NCBI RefSeq assembly: GCF_023273875.1
Contig: NZ_CP096882.1
Span: 4,030,001-4,094,000 of the forward strand
DNA: 64,000 nt
From: Pseudarthrobacter sp. SSS035
Lineage (GTDB): Bacteria > Actinomycetota > Actinomycetes > Actinomycetales > Micrococcaceae
Direction of reading: 5' to 3'
The notes under the pieces are model-generated. The model was not told the origin of the DNA, searched no databases, and saw nothing but the letters and a program-made list of their open reading frames with translations. This document shows, piece by piece, positions 8,886-16,405 of the stretch; the stretch's first letter is position 1, and each line of letters opens with the position of its first letter. A program made the position numbers and the translations under genes.

Positions 8886-10088
8886 TCATGCAAAGGGGTC
8901 GCCATTATCCGAATGTGACAGAAAATCGAGGGGGATCTTGAGCTCGGTGAAGGCTTCCCGGATTCCGTTGCCCGACCCTCGATTGCCGAGTCCATATAGC
9001 GCGAAGTCGTAGAGTTTTTTGGCGGTCTCCGGGTCTTCTCTGGCAGCTTCTACGGCGGCGTCAAATGCTGCGACTACCCGGTCCCACAGCTCATCCAGAG
9101 TCGGCTCCTTTTGATCACCGGCCGTTGCTGTCGGTGCGGCGGGCCGGGTTCCGTCGCCGACATTGGAGGCGGGTTCGGGCAGGAGTAGGTGGGCGGAGGT
9201 GCCCAAAGCAGTCAGTGAGCCGGCTTCGATCAGTTCCATCGCGACGGCTGCTGCTTCGAGCAGCTGTTGCTGGGCGGTCCAGTGGAGGGTTTCGAACGGT
9301 TGCCACGTATACAGGCCTGCCCGGAACGGGTGACCGCAGTGTTCCCAGACACGACGCACGTCGTCCAATTGCCGCCCGTAACCACCCTGGGCGGTGGTGA
9401 GTTCGTCCAGGAGGGTCCGCAGCAGCCGGAACCAGATGCCGGCATGAACCGGATGCCGGGGCAGATCGACGGATCCTGTCGTTATCGCCTGCCAGGTGCG
9501 CCGGTCCATGAGGGACAGCGGCTCCGGAAGCACCCGCTGATCGTTGGTGGGTGTTGTCCACAGAATGTAGTCGGCCGGATGTCCTTCATAGGTTTCGAGC
9601 CGTCGCCCGTGTACCGGGCAGCTGGCCATGACCGGCAACTGCCAGAAGAGCAGCACCGCCGGACTGGATTCCAGACACTCCGGGCATCCCCGCCGCACCC
9701 CGGTTCCCGGCAGCCAGGGCAGCCACTTCCGCGGAGCGTAGATTTTGCGCCGCTTCGGCGGCAGGAGCACCGAGAACTGGTGCACATACGTTTCGTAGGC
9801 GCCGGGGGCAGGGACGAGACTGTCGAAGAGCCATGGCACCCATCCGGTCATGGTCATGGCGCCCACGCGGGGTTGGTCAAGGCCGCTGCGCCTAGCGAGC
9901 TCTTCCAGCAGGTGCGTCGGCGGGTCCAGATCCAGCTCAGGGTCAGGGAGTTCCCGGTGGCCGAGTCCGTGCTCGAGCAGCTCGAAGGAATACATGCCAT
10001 AGCTGGCGGCGATCCGCCGCAGCCAGGAGGACAGCGATTCCGTCTCTGCAGGTGCCGGGTGCAGGGGCCAGCGTTCCGGCGGTCTCAC
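8886..10088 (-). CDS. tniQ: Transposition targeting protein TniQ
   Basis: A GTG at 10088 overlaps the tniB TGA as GTGA and gives 400 residues, close to Tn5053 TniQ. A longer in-frame reading to 10358 lies inside tniB and is rejected. The N-terminus has the TniQ signature region (ETESLSSWLRRIAASYG, about 16-31). Zinc-binding pairs CPEC (135-138) and CPVH (157-160) follow. The C-terminal half is helical with an Ala/Asp-rich end. TniQ works with TniA and TniB in target selection, including the res-site preference known for this family. It is the third gene of the tniABQ operon. Confidence 0.85.
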   Translation of the reverse strand: MRPPERWPLHPAPAETESLSSWLRRIAASYGMYSFELLEHGLGHRELPDPELDLDPPTHLLEELARRSGLDQPRVGAMTMTGWVPWLFDSLVPAPGAYETYVHQFSVLLPPKRRKIYAPRKWLPWLPGTGVRRGCPECLESSPAVLLFWQLPVMASCPVHGRRLETYEGHPADYILWTTPTNDQRVLPEPLSLMDRRTWQAITTGSVDLPRHPVHAGIWFRLLRTLLDELTTAQGGYGRQLDDVRRVWEHCGHPFRAGLYTWQPFETLHWTAQQQLLEAAAVAMELIEAGSLTALGTSAHLLLPEPASNVGDGTRPAAPTATAGDQKEPTLDELWDRVVAAFDAAVEAAREDPETAKKLYDFALYGLGNRGSGNGIREAFTELKIPLDFLSHSDNGDPFA

Positions 10089-11002
10089 CGCAGTTCGCGT
10101 TCGAATTTCCGGCGCCGGACACTGGGACCGTCGTATTCGGCCAGGGTCAGCGTCCGGTGGTTGATGGATTCCTCGCCGCTGTCCACCGCCGCAACTGCCG
10201 CTTCCGTCAGGAGCGATGCGAGCTCCCCGATGGTTCCCTCGCTGCGGGTGAGAAGGTAGCGGGCCATGTCCTCGGCCGCCAGAGTCGAGTGCATGCGCAA
10301 CGGGAAGGAGGACGAGAAGCTGGCCAGCAGGGACGAGAGGTCTGCATTGGCCTCCCACAAGGGCAGCGTCATGGGCTCAAACCGGTTTTCGAGCTGGTCA
10401 TCGGAGCGGATGGCCAGATAGGCCTCGCGGGTGCCGACCCCCACCAGCGGGATACGCAGCTCGTTTCCCAGGAAACGCAGCAGGTTCAGGAATTCGCGCC
10501 GGACATCGGCCCGGCCGGCCAGCACATTATGCAGTTCGTCAATCACCAGAATCCGCACACCGACGCGGCGCAGCAGGCCGAGGGTGAGCTGTTCCAGGTC
10601 GGCTACGCGCCGGCGCGGTCCCGTCGGCGCACCGAGCGCGGCGAGCACGGCCGTGTAGAACCGCGGGATGGAAGGGTCGGAGGGCATCTGGACGCACAGC
10701 ACGGGGATGTGTTCCTGGTCCGCGGCGGAGTGTGGCGGGTGCTGGCGGCGGAACCGTTCGATGATCATCGACTTGCCGTTGTTCGTCGGTCCGATCAGCA
10801 GGAGGTTGGGCATGCGCTGTTTGCCGGGCCAGTCATAGAGTGTTTCGAGCCGGGTGAGGGTCTGGACCGCCCGGGGGTACCCGATCCAGCGGTCAGCCCG
10901 GATGTGCCGGATCCGTTCCTCCGCCGGCAGGCGGGCCATGGCCTGGGCCCAGGGCTGGAGGTGGGACAGATCCGGCGGCGGGTAGTCATCGATGCTCACC
11001 AC
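10085..11002 (-). CDS. tniB: Transposition ATPase TniB
   Basis: A 305-residue AAA-type ATPase. Walker A is GPTNNGKS (71-78) and Walker B is ILVIDELHN (D155, E156). In Tn5053 and Tn7-like systems this protein forms ATP-dependent filaments on target DNA and activates the transposase. Two adjacent GTG codons (11002 and 10999) can start it; the second overlaps the tniA TGA as GTGA, the same coupling used at the tniB-tniQ junction. It ends four bases into tniQ. Confidence 0.9.
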   Translation of the reverse strand: MVSIDDYPPPDLSHLQPWAQAMARLPAEERIRHIRADRWIGYPRAVQTLTRLETLYDWPGKQRMPNLLLIGPTNNGKSMIIERFRRQHPPHSAADQEHIPVLCVQMPSDPSIPRFYTAVLAALGAPTGPRRRVADLEQLTLGLLRRVGVRILVIDELHNVLAGRADVRREFLNLLRFLGNELRIPLVGVGTREAYLAIRSDDQLENRFEPMTLPLWEANADLSSLLASFSSSFPLRMHSTLAAEDMARYLLTRSEGTIGELASLLTEAAVAAVDSGEESINHRTLTLAEYDGPSVRRRKFERELR

Positions 11003-12669
11003 TGCTCGACCTCGTCAAAAGGACGGGCTGCTGCGGTGTCATTCGTGGGCGGGAGCATCTCATCCGGTGGCGCCTCCGGGGCCTTCACGGTCCCGGAGGC
11101 AGGGAGGTGGCGCCGCCGCTGCAGATCCCGGCGTGATCTGCGTGTTGCCCGTTGCGCCGTGGCGGTGATCTCGCGCATCTGATCGATCATGCGGAACAGT
11201 GCTTCCTCGTTGACCTGGTCGTGTCCCTGCTGGCGCAGCCGCGCCAGCGCCTGCCGGTGTTCCCACAACGTCACCGCCGGATGGGAAACCGTGCGGTACG
11301 GCACTTCCACATAGGCCGTTCCCTCCGGTTCCAGCACCCAGACCCTGCTGATGTCCCGCGGGTCCCGCCGGATGATGAATTTTTCCTCCCGGTCCCGCCG
11401 CGCAATCCACGGCTTGAGCACGTTCGCGAAGTAATGGACATGGTCGATGACAAAACCGGTCCGGGTGATTCTGCGCCGGATGACCGGCAGGAAATCGACG
11501 AGAAACGCCGCGGGGTGCGCAACGACAGGCTGCGCTCCGAACTCTCCCACCCCTTCATGCCAGCGCCCGGCCGGTGTCTGGTTCAGGGATCCGTGGATGC
11601 TGCCGTGGTAGCCGGCCACTGCCAATGTCAGCCAGCGTTCCAGCTCTATCAAGGTCAGGGCGGACATTTTGTCGGCATCGTACCCGCCGCGCTGGCCGGG
11701 GTTGGAGAAGGTCGTGCCCGGCAGTTCATGGACCCGCTGCATGGCCGTGCCGATAATGCGCTCCACGATGCCGCCGTAGTGCGGGCGGCCCGGCGGCCGG
11801 TATTTGAGTCTGATGCCGTGCTGTTCGCAGCCGCGGCGCAACGCTTCGCTCTTAAATTCCGCGGCGTTGTCCAGGAACAATGCCCTGGGTTTGCCGCTCA
11901 TCGGCCAGGCCGCGTCCACGCCCAGTGTTTCCAGCCAGGGCCGCTTGTCGCAGGCCATATGCGCGATGCACAAGCCCACCGACACCGACGACGGCGCCTC
12001 CAGGGTCACGACCATTCCCAGAAGGCACCGGCTGTAAACATCGATGGCAACCGTCAGGTAGGGCCTGCCGATGGGCTGCCGGTCCCGGTCATCGACGACG
12101 ATCAGATCAATCACGGTGTGGTCAATCTGCACCTGGTCCAACGGCGCCACGATGGCCGGCACGTTCCCGCCGGCCGACTGCAAGGGCCGGATGGCGTCCC
12201 TGCCCTCGCGGCTGCGCCTGACCTCCACCGGATGCAGCCGGACGATCCTGCGAGTGACAGTATTCAGCGCCGGCACAGGAAGCTCCCGGGTCCGGCACGC
12301 CTGAACGACCTCGCGATAGAACGCCGCCCGGGAAAGCTTTTGCCGCGTCAGGTAGTGCTTACGGACCAGCTCGTCAATCACGGCCTCGACGCGTTCAGGC
12401 AACCGGCCTTTGCCCTGGCCTCCGCTGGAGTGTCCGGGGGCAACATCCGTCACCACACCGCTGCCCTCACGGTAGCGTTTGATGAGCAGATACACATGCC
12501 GCCTGGAGATACCCAGCTCCCGGGAAGCTTCGTCGACCGCCTGTTTACCGATGATGCTCAACCCCGCCAACGGCGCGATGACTTCAGCCCGCCGGCGTGC
12601 CAGTTCCCAGACCGCATCCGGCATGGTCAGCAAACCGTGCCCACTGATCGGTGTTGATTCCGGTTCCAA
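10996..12669 (-). CDS. tniA: DDE transposase TniA
   Basis: A 557-residue rve/Mu-type transposase, essentially the length of Tn5053 TniA. The catalytic triad is D183 (QIDHT), D267 (FLDNAAEF) and E303 (HYGGIVERI), a DD(35)E spacing. The N-terminal half has helix-turn-helix regions (DEASRELGISRRHVYLLIKR, about 46-65) for binding end iterons, and a C-terminal beta-barrel region follows the core. The longest frame starts with TTG at 12669; ATG at 12624 (MPDAVWELARRR) is a shorter alternative. Four iterons 127-217 bp upstream mark the transposon end and may also autoregulate the promoter. Confidence 0.9.
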   Translation of the reverse strand: MEPESTPISGHGLLTMPDAVWELARRRAEVIAPLAGLSIIGKQAVDEASRELGISRRHVYLLIKRYREGSGVVTDVAPGHSSGGQGKGRLPERVEAVIDELVRKHYLTRQKLSRAAFYREVVQACRTRELPVPALNTVTRRIVRLHPVEVRRSREGRDAIRPLQSAGGNVPAIVAPLDQVQIDHTVIDLIVVDDRDRQPIGRPYLTVAIDVYSRCLLGMVVTLEAPSSVSVGLCIAHMACDKRPWLETLGVDAAWPMSGKPRALFLDNAAEFKSEALRRGCEQHGIRLKYRPPGRPHYGGIVERIIGTAMQRVHELPGTTFSNPGQRGGYDADKMSALTLIELERWLTLAVAGYHGSIHGSLNQTPAGRWHEGVGEFGAQPVVAHPAAFLVDFLPVIRRRITRTGFVIDHVHYFANVLKPWIARRDREEKFIIRRDPRDISRVWVLEPEGTAYVEVPYRTVSHPAVTLWEHRQALARLRQQGHDQVNEEALFRMIDQMREITATAQRATRRSRRDLQRRRHLPASGTVKAPEAPPDEMLPPTNDTAAARPFDEVEQW

Positions 12670-12795
12670 GCCAGTCCCTACTCGTGCAGCGGACTTAATT
12701 ACGGGCGACGCCGCGACCTCACGTACCGGGCCACGTCCAACGATCCTCTCCCTACCGGCAGGAAATCAAGGATTATCGGTACGGACCGGCGGATT

Positions 12796-12894
12796 GTGCT
12801 GAGGTCTCCTGAAATTCCGTGCTGACCACTGTTGACAAAAACACTCGGTGAGCAGGACTTCGGACATTCGTGTACTCGCCTTCGGAAAATGACA
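12796..12894 (-). repeat. Right terminal inverted repeat with four TniA-type iterons
   Basis: Read on the minus strand the end begins TGTCATTTTCCGAAGG at 12894. Iteron-like 17-mers occur at 12870-12886, 12848-12864, 12819-12835 and 12796-12812, spaced 22-29 bp. Each matches the left-end unit at 12-13 of 17 positions. The pair at 12819/12796 keeps the 23-bp spacing and the linking GGAAT seen at the left end. Confidence 0.7.
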
Positions 12895-13021
12895 TTCGAG
12901 CAAGCGCATCCGCATGAGTGCGATGTACGTTTGCCCCGAACGATGAAATGCCCGGTGAGGGTGCGACAACTGCAACGTTCGAACTTGCTGACAACGGTGT
13001 GGTCTTGAAAACATCAATCTT

Positions 13022-13045
13022 TCCGAAATCGGGATGATCCTGAAA
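13022..13045 (+). other. res-like motif outside the transposon right end
   Basis: TCCGAAATCGGGATGATCCT at 13022, followed by GAAA, matches the heart of the putative tniR res site (8832-8855) at 22 of 24 positions without gaps. It lies 128 bp beyond the transposon end, in the gap before the RIT element. The rest of 12895-13139 holds no gene I can support. Confidence 0.4.
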
Positions 13046-13139
13046 GTCGGCGACAAACGCCCCGAGACTCACCGACAAGCCAGGTATGCCTGCGGCGACG
13101 CGATCGTTGGTCCTGGGGCGGCGGTCCTGGTGGTGAAGG

Positions 13140-13151
13140 CTTGGCATAACG
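13140..13151 (+). repeat. RIT element left inverted repeat
   Basis: CTTGGCATAACG, the exact reverse complement of 14995-15006. Confidence 0.6.
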
Positions 13152-13153
13152 AT

Positions 13154-13197
13154 CCAACCTTGAAGGGTGGCGCATAAGCGCCACAACTCAAGGTTGG
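13154..13197 (+). promoter_or_regulatory. Long hairpin over the leader of the first recombinase
   Basis: Nested arms CCAACCTTGA/TCAAGGTTGG and GTGGCGC/GCGCCAC surround an ATAA loop, with 3-nt mismatched bulges between them. The structure ends at the RBS (GGAGG) of the frame starting at 13207. It could hide the RBS in RNA or be a recombinase-binding palindrome in DNA. The GCATAA core resembles the element's terminal GGCATAACG. Confidence 0.5.
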
Positions 13198-13206
13198 AGG
13201 GCTGCA

Positions 13207-13958
13207 ATGGAGAACCAGATTGTCACGGTGGCCGATCTCGTGGGGGCGATCATCGCTGAGATGGAGCGGCGGAACTATAAGCCATCCGTCATCAAGCAAT
13301 ACCGCATCGTTTGGGACAAGCTGTGCGGGCACTCGGGAGCGATGCCTGTGGGTGCCTTCAGCGTTAAGCACGGCATGGACTTCTTGGAGGACGTGCTCCA
13401 CATCCGCTCGCACCCGCTGAGCGATGCGACCTCCTATCGGTGGATGAAGGCGATTTACCTGTTGAGCGACTTCAAGCGGACCGGCGTCCTGACGCTCCGC
13501 AAGCCTGGACGGAACTTCGTGTTCAGCGGCGCAGCCGCCGCCCCGTTCCAGGCGTATGTGGCCAACATGGCGGCGAAGGGCATGTCGTCGGCGCACATCC
13601 GTAACTCGAGCACCTACCTAGAGAGGTTGGCGGCGTTCTTGGACCACGCTGGCCTGGAGGACATTTCCGGGCTGGAGCCGGTTCATGTTCACGGGTTCGT
13701 CGAGAGCTTGGCGGTCTACGAGCTGCCGACGATCTACAACATGGTGTGCGTCCTGCGCACAGGGCGACACGGTGTGCGTCCTGCGCACAGGGCGCCGATG
13801 TCTACTGGGCACTGCCGAGCCTGGCCACCTACCTCGGCCACGCCTCGGTCACAGCAACCGGACAGTACGTCCGCCTGATCCCGGACATGTTCCCCGAAAT
13901 CACCGCCGCCGTGAGCGCCATCGCCTCGGGCGTGATCCCAGGAGGCGAGCCCGAATGA
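13207..13958 (+). pseudogene. Fused remnants of two tyrosine recombinases
   Basis: ATG 13207, behind GGAGG, opens a recombinase N-terminal (core-binding) region up to about YELPTIYNMVCVL at 13755. The frame then runs into nonsense and stops at 13878. In another frame, from about 13795 to 13958, a typical recombinase C-terminus is readable: LPSLATYLGHASVTATGQYV with the catalytic His and Tyr, then RLIPDMFPEI. The catalytic middle (Arg, Lys, His-x-x-Arg) is missing. The junction is marked by a 24-bp direct repeat. The best reading is an internal deletion joining the first and second genes of a recombinase trio. Confidence 0.7.
13743..13794 (+). repeat. 24-bp direct repeat at the recombinase deletion junction
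   Basis: A unit starting GGTGTGCGTCCTGCGCACAG occurs perfectly at 13743-13766 and 13771-13794. It contains the palindromic TGCGTCCTGCGCA. It sits exactly where the N-terminal and C-terminal recombinase fragments meet. Confidence 0.75.
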
Positions 13959-14977
13959 CCACGCACAACTTCCAGCACTTCCTCAGCGAGTTCCTTGCCC
14001 GGTTCCTGCCCGGCGCGGTGGGCGCAGCGACGAACACAATCATGTCCTACCGAGACACATTCACCTTGCTCCTCAGGTACTGCAAGACCCGCGAGGACAT
14101 CACCCCCGAGCGCATGACGTGTGACCTGTTGACGAAAGACCTCGTGGAACGATTCCTGGCCTGGCTGGAGGCCGAGCGGGGCTGCGGCGCAACGACCCGC
14201 AACCAGCGGCTGGCCGCAATCCGGTCATTCTGCCGCTACCTGCAAGCCCGGGACGTCGAGCGGATCGGGCAGTACCAGCGTGTCCTGGCGATACCAAAGA
14301 AGAAGACCACCACCGCCCCACCCCGCCACCTCTCGCTCGACGGGATCCGGCTGATCCTCGACCAGCCCGATACCACCAGACCCGCCGGGCGACGCGACCT
14401 CGCGCTGCTGGCGTTGATCTACGACACCGGCGCCAGGGTCCAGGAGATCGCCGACCTGACCCTCGGTGACCTGCGGACCGATCCTCCCGCCACGGTCAAA
14501 CTCACCGGCAAAGGCGGTAAGACCAGGATCGTGCCGCTGATGCTTCCGACAGTCGCACTAGTTCAGCGTTACGCCGACGGCGCTGGTCTCACCGGGCCCG
14601 CCAGCAGGTCCCCGCACCTGTTCCCCAACCGCGGCGGAAAGAAAATGACCCGAAGCGGCATCGCCTACATCCTCGATAAGCATGTGGCCGCCGCGAGGTT
14701 AGCCAACCCCGTGGCATTGCCGGACACGATTTCGCCACACACCCTCAGGCACAGCAAAGCGAGGCATTTGCTTCAAGCCGGAGTCAACCTCGTCTACATC
14801 CGAGACATCCTCGGCCACGCCGATCTGAAGACCACCGAGATCTACGCCCGAATTGACGGCGAGATGAAGCGACGGGCACTCCAGAGCGCCTTCACCAACC
14901 TCACCCCGCCCGATGCCATGCCCCTGTGGCACCAAGACAAGGACATGCTCACCTGGCTGACCAACCTCGGACGCTGA
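13955..14977 (+). CDS. Tyrosine recombinase (RitC-like)
   Basis: A 340-residue integrase. ATG 13955 overlaps the preceding stop as ATGA and has a GGAGG upstream. Residues ~8-115 are the SAM-like core-binding domain and ~125-310 the catalytic domain. All catalytic residues are visible: R161 (TGARVQEI), K in GKGGKTR (186-189), H262-x-x-R265 (HTLRH), H288 (ILGHAD) and Y297 (TEIYARID). It cuts and rejoins DNA through a 3'-phosphotyrosine and probably moves the element. As the only intact recombinase of the trio, the element may no longer be autonomous. A XerC/XerD role is unlikely given the context. Confidence 0.85.
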   Translation: MTTHNFQHFLSEFLARFLPGAVGAATNTIMSYRDTFTLLLRYCKTREDITPERMTCDLLTKDLVERFLAWLEAERGCGATTRNQRLAAIRSFCRYLQARDVERIGQYQRVLAIPKKKTTTAPPRHLSLDGIRLILDQPDTTRPAGRRDLALLALIYDTGARVQEIADLTLGDLRTDPPATVKLTGKGGKTRIVPLMLPTVALVQRYADGAGLTGPASRSPHLFPNRGGKKMTRSGIAYILDKHVAAARLANPVALPDTISPHTLRHSKARHLLQAGVNLVYIRDILGHADLKTTEIYARIDGEMKRRALQSAFTNLTPPDAMPLWHQDKDMLTWLTNLGR

Positions 14978-14994
14978 CCCCCACCACAGCGGGG

Positions 14995-15006
14995 CGTTAT
15001 GCCAAG
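14995..15006 (-). repeat. RIT element right inverted repeat
   Basis: CGTTATGCCAAG, perfectly complementary to 13140-13151. A one-mismatch copy in the left-end orientation follows at 15052-15063. Confidence 0.6.
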
Positions 15007-15026
15007 AACCCCTTCAGCGACTGCTG

Positions 15027-15872
15027 TCAACACGCCAGCACGAACGAAGACCTCGGCATAACGTTCCGCTGCGCATAACCCAGATACTCCGGCTTGAAGG
15101 CGGTGGCTTTCAACTCGACCACGACGAAGCAACGCAGCTTGAAGTTATAGAAGAGCAGATCGGCGAAAAACTCATCGGCGCCGATAGTCAACCGGACTTG
15201 CCGGGCGACAAAGGCAAACCCGTGGCCGAGTTCACGCTCATTCCGCCTGCCTGTCATGGACACGAAGTCGAAGACGTAGGGGTCCTTGAATGATTGCTGG
15301 GCAAGATCCGAGTCCGCCGGCGGCAACGTCGCTTTGAAGTTGGTGATCGCCTTGCCGGAGCGTTCGTGGAGTTTCGACTCGATATGGTGTGCCAGTACGT
15401 CACGAGACCAGCCATTCTCGACGGCGGCAGCTGCGTACCAGAGCCGTGTTTCGGGGTCGTTGAGCTTATGGATCAGCGCGAGGTGGTGGTACCAGGGCAA
15501 TTGTGCAAGCGGCGCTTGCACAATTGCCTCGGTAGGCCATGTTTCAGCGAAGGCCCGCATGTACTTCAGGTTTCGCGGCGAGAATCCGGTTGCTTCGGGA
15601 AACTGCCGCTTGAGATCAATTGAGAGCCGGTCGACGATTCGGGCGCCCCAGCCTTCGAGACTTTGGCGTTCCAGAATGTCCGGCCCGATCGCCAGATAAC
15701 TGCGCAGCATTTCCTGGTTCGCAGCGGCGATCGCCTTGGAACGGCCAGCCCTGACTTTGCCCGTGACGGACGCCAGCAAGTCCGGGTACCAATCCGGCAT
15801 GCTGGACGCCGTGGGTGCTGTTTCAACGATGCTGGCATCGACATGTGGAGCGGTACCTTTCGTGGCTGTCAT
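15027..15872 (-). pseudogene. DUF1016/YhcG-type PDDEXK nuclease, 3'-truncated
   Basis: The start is taken as ATG 15872 behind AGGGGA; the frame extends to 15962 without family similarity. The N-terminal DUF1016 helical domain (from DWYPDLLASV) is followed by the nuclease fold with FFADLLFYNF and VVVELKATAFKPEYLG, giving the Asp and Glu-x-Lys of a PDDEXK site. Family members continue for roughly another 60-70 residues after EFKPEYxG. Here the frame changes to unrelated YAQRNVMPRSSF and stops, right at the RIT repeat. The enzyme is therefore probably inactive. Relatives occur beside restriction-modification and defence genes; none is seen here. Confidence 0.7.
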
Positions 15873-16021
15873 TTCCCCTGAACCTATCTGCGGGCACTGA
15901 CATTCACCGCCGTCGGCCCCCTTCACCGAACCGCAGGCGCCATTTCCGTCTGATGCGCGCACAATAATAGGGACAGGCAGGGCCTGGCCGGCCCTGGTTT
16001 CCGGAGTCGAGGACGGTCACC

Positions 16022-16405
16022 GTGAGAGCGTTTCAGGCCAAGGCCACAGTGCTGCTGATGGCGGCGCTCCTTTTGGGCGGTTGCGGCTCCGGCACCGGAA
16101 GTCCCGCGGCGTCCCCCGGGCCGGGGACAGCGACGACGGGAGCGGTCACCCCTGGAGCGCCTGTTATCACCATCAAGGACTTCGAGTACGGCGCACCGCT
16201 GACCGTTGCGCCGGGCACAATTGTCACGGTCACCAACATGGATTCAGCGGGCCATACCGTCACCGCGGACCAGGGCCAGGCATTTGACGTGGATGTCCGC
16301 GGAAGCGGCGGGACGGCCACGTTCACGGCGCCATCGGCACCCGGCTCCTACCCCTACTACTGCACCTATCACCCCAATATGCGCGGGACGCTGATAGTTA
16401 AATGA
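16022..16405 (+). CDS. Cupredoxin-domain lipoprotein
   Basis: A 127-residue secreted protein. A lipobox LLGGC (C21) ends the signal peptide, and a Pro/Gly/Thr-rich linker runs to about 46. A plastocyanin/azurin-like domain carries a complete type-1 copper set: H78 (AGHTV) and C114, H117, M120 (YYCTYHPNM). It should bind copper at the outer face of the membrane and carry electrons. Its GTG start follows a short leader, and its stop overlaps the next gene as ATGA, so the two are coupled. Confidence 0.9.
   Translation: MRAFQAKATVLLMAALLLGGCGSGTGSPAASPGPGTATTGAVTPGAPVITIKDFEYGAPLTVAPGTIVTVTNMDSAGHTVTADQGQAFDVDVRGSGGTATFTAPSAPGSYPYYCTYHPNMRGTLIVK

Larger units (their letters stand above)
2442..12894 (-). 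mobile_element. Tn402/Tn5053-family transposon with RHS cargo
   Basis: The minus strand has the diagnostic order tniA-tniB-tniQ-res-tniR (12669 to 8157), with protein lengths close to the Tn5053 set. Both putative ends begin TGTCA and carry 17-bp TniA-type iterons: left at 2442 reading right, right at 12894 reading left. The first 28 bases of the two ends match at about 21 positions. Cargo (RHS gene, small membrane gene, RHS fragment) lies between tniR and the left end, where this family keeps passengers. The flanking pentamers (CGTGT at 2437-2441, TTCGA at 12895-12899) do not match, so a simple insertion with 5-bp duplication is not shown. The left end could belong to an older insertion or a rearranged copy. 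Confidence 0.6.
13140..15063 (+). mobile_element. Decayed RIT-type element (recombinases in trio)
   Basis: Tyrosine-recombinase genes lie in series, the last joined by an ATGA overlap, which is the layout of RIT elements. Here the first two are fused remnants and only the third is intact. A perfect 12-bp inverted repeat CTTGGCATAACG / CGTTATGCCAAG lies at 13140-13151 and 14995-15006. A further near copy, CTCGGCATAACG, is at 15052-15063, next to the point where the DUF1016 gene loses homology. The exact outer limits are uncertain. Confidence 0.55.

Noticed and set aside
9267..10259. Plus-strand open frame opposite tniQ/tniB
   Set aside because: No domain; both tniQ and tniB are intact on the other strand.
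11152..12657. 501-codon plus-strand frame opposite tniA
   Set aside because: The complete DDE transposase on the minus strand explains the region; the plus-strand product is compositionally biased.
12773..13207. 144-codon minus-strand frame over the transposon end and RIT leader
   Set aside because: It crosses terminal repeats and a hairpin and shows no family resemblance.
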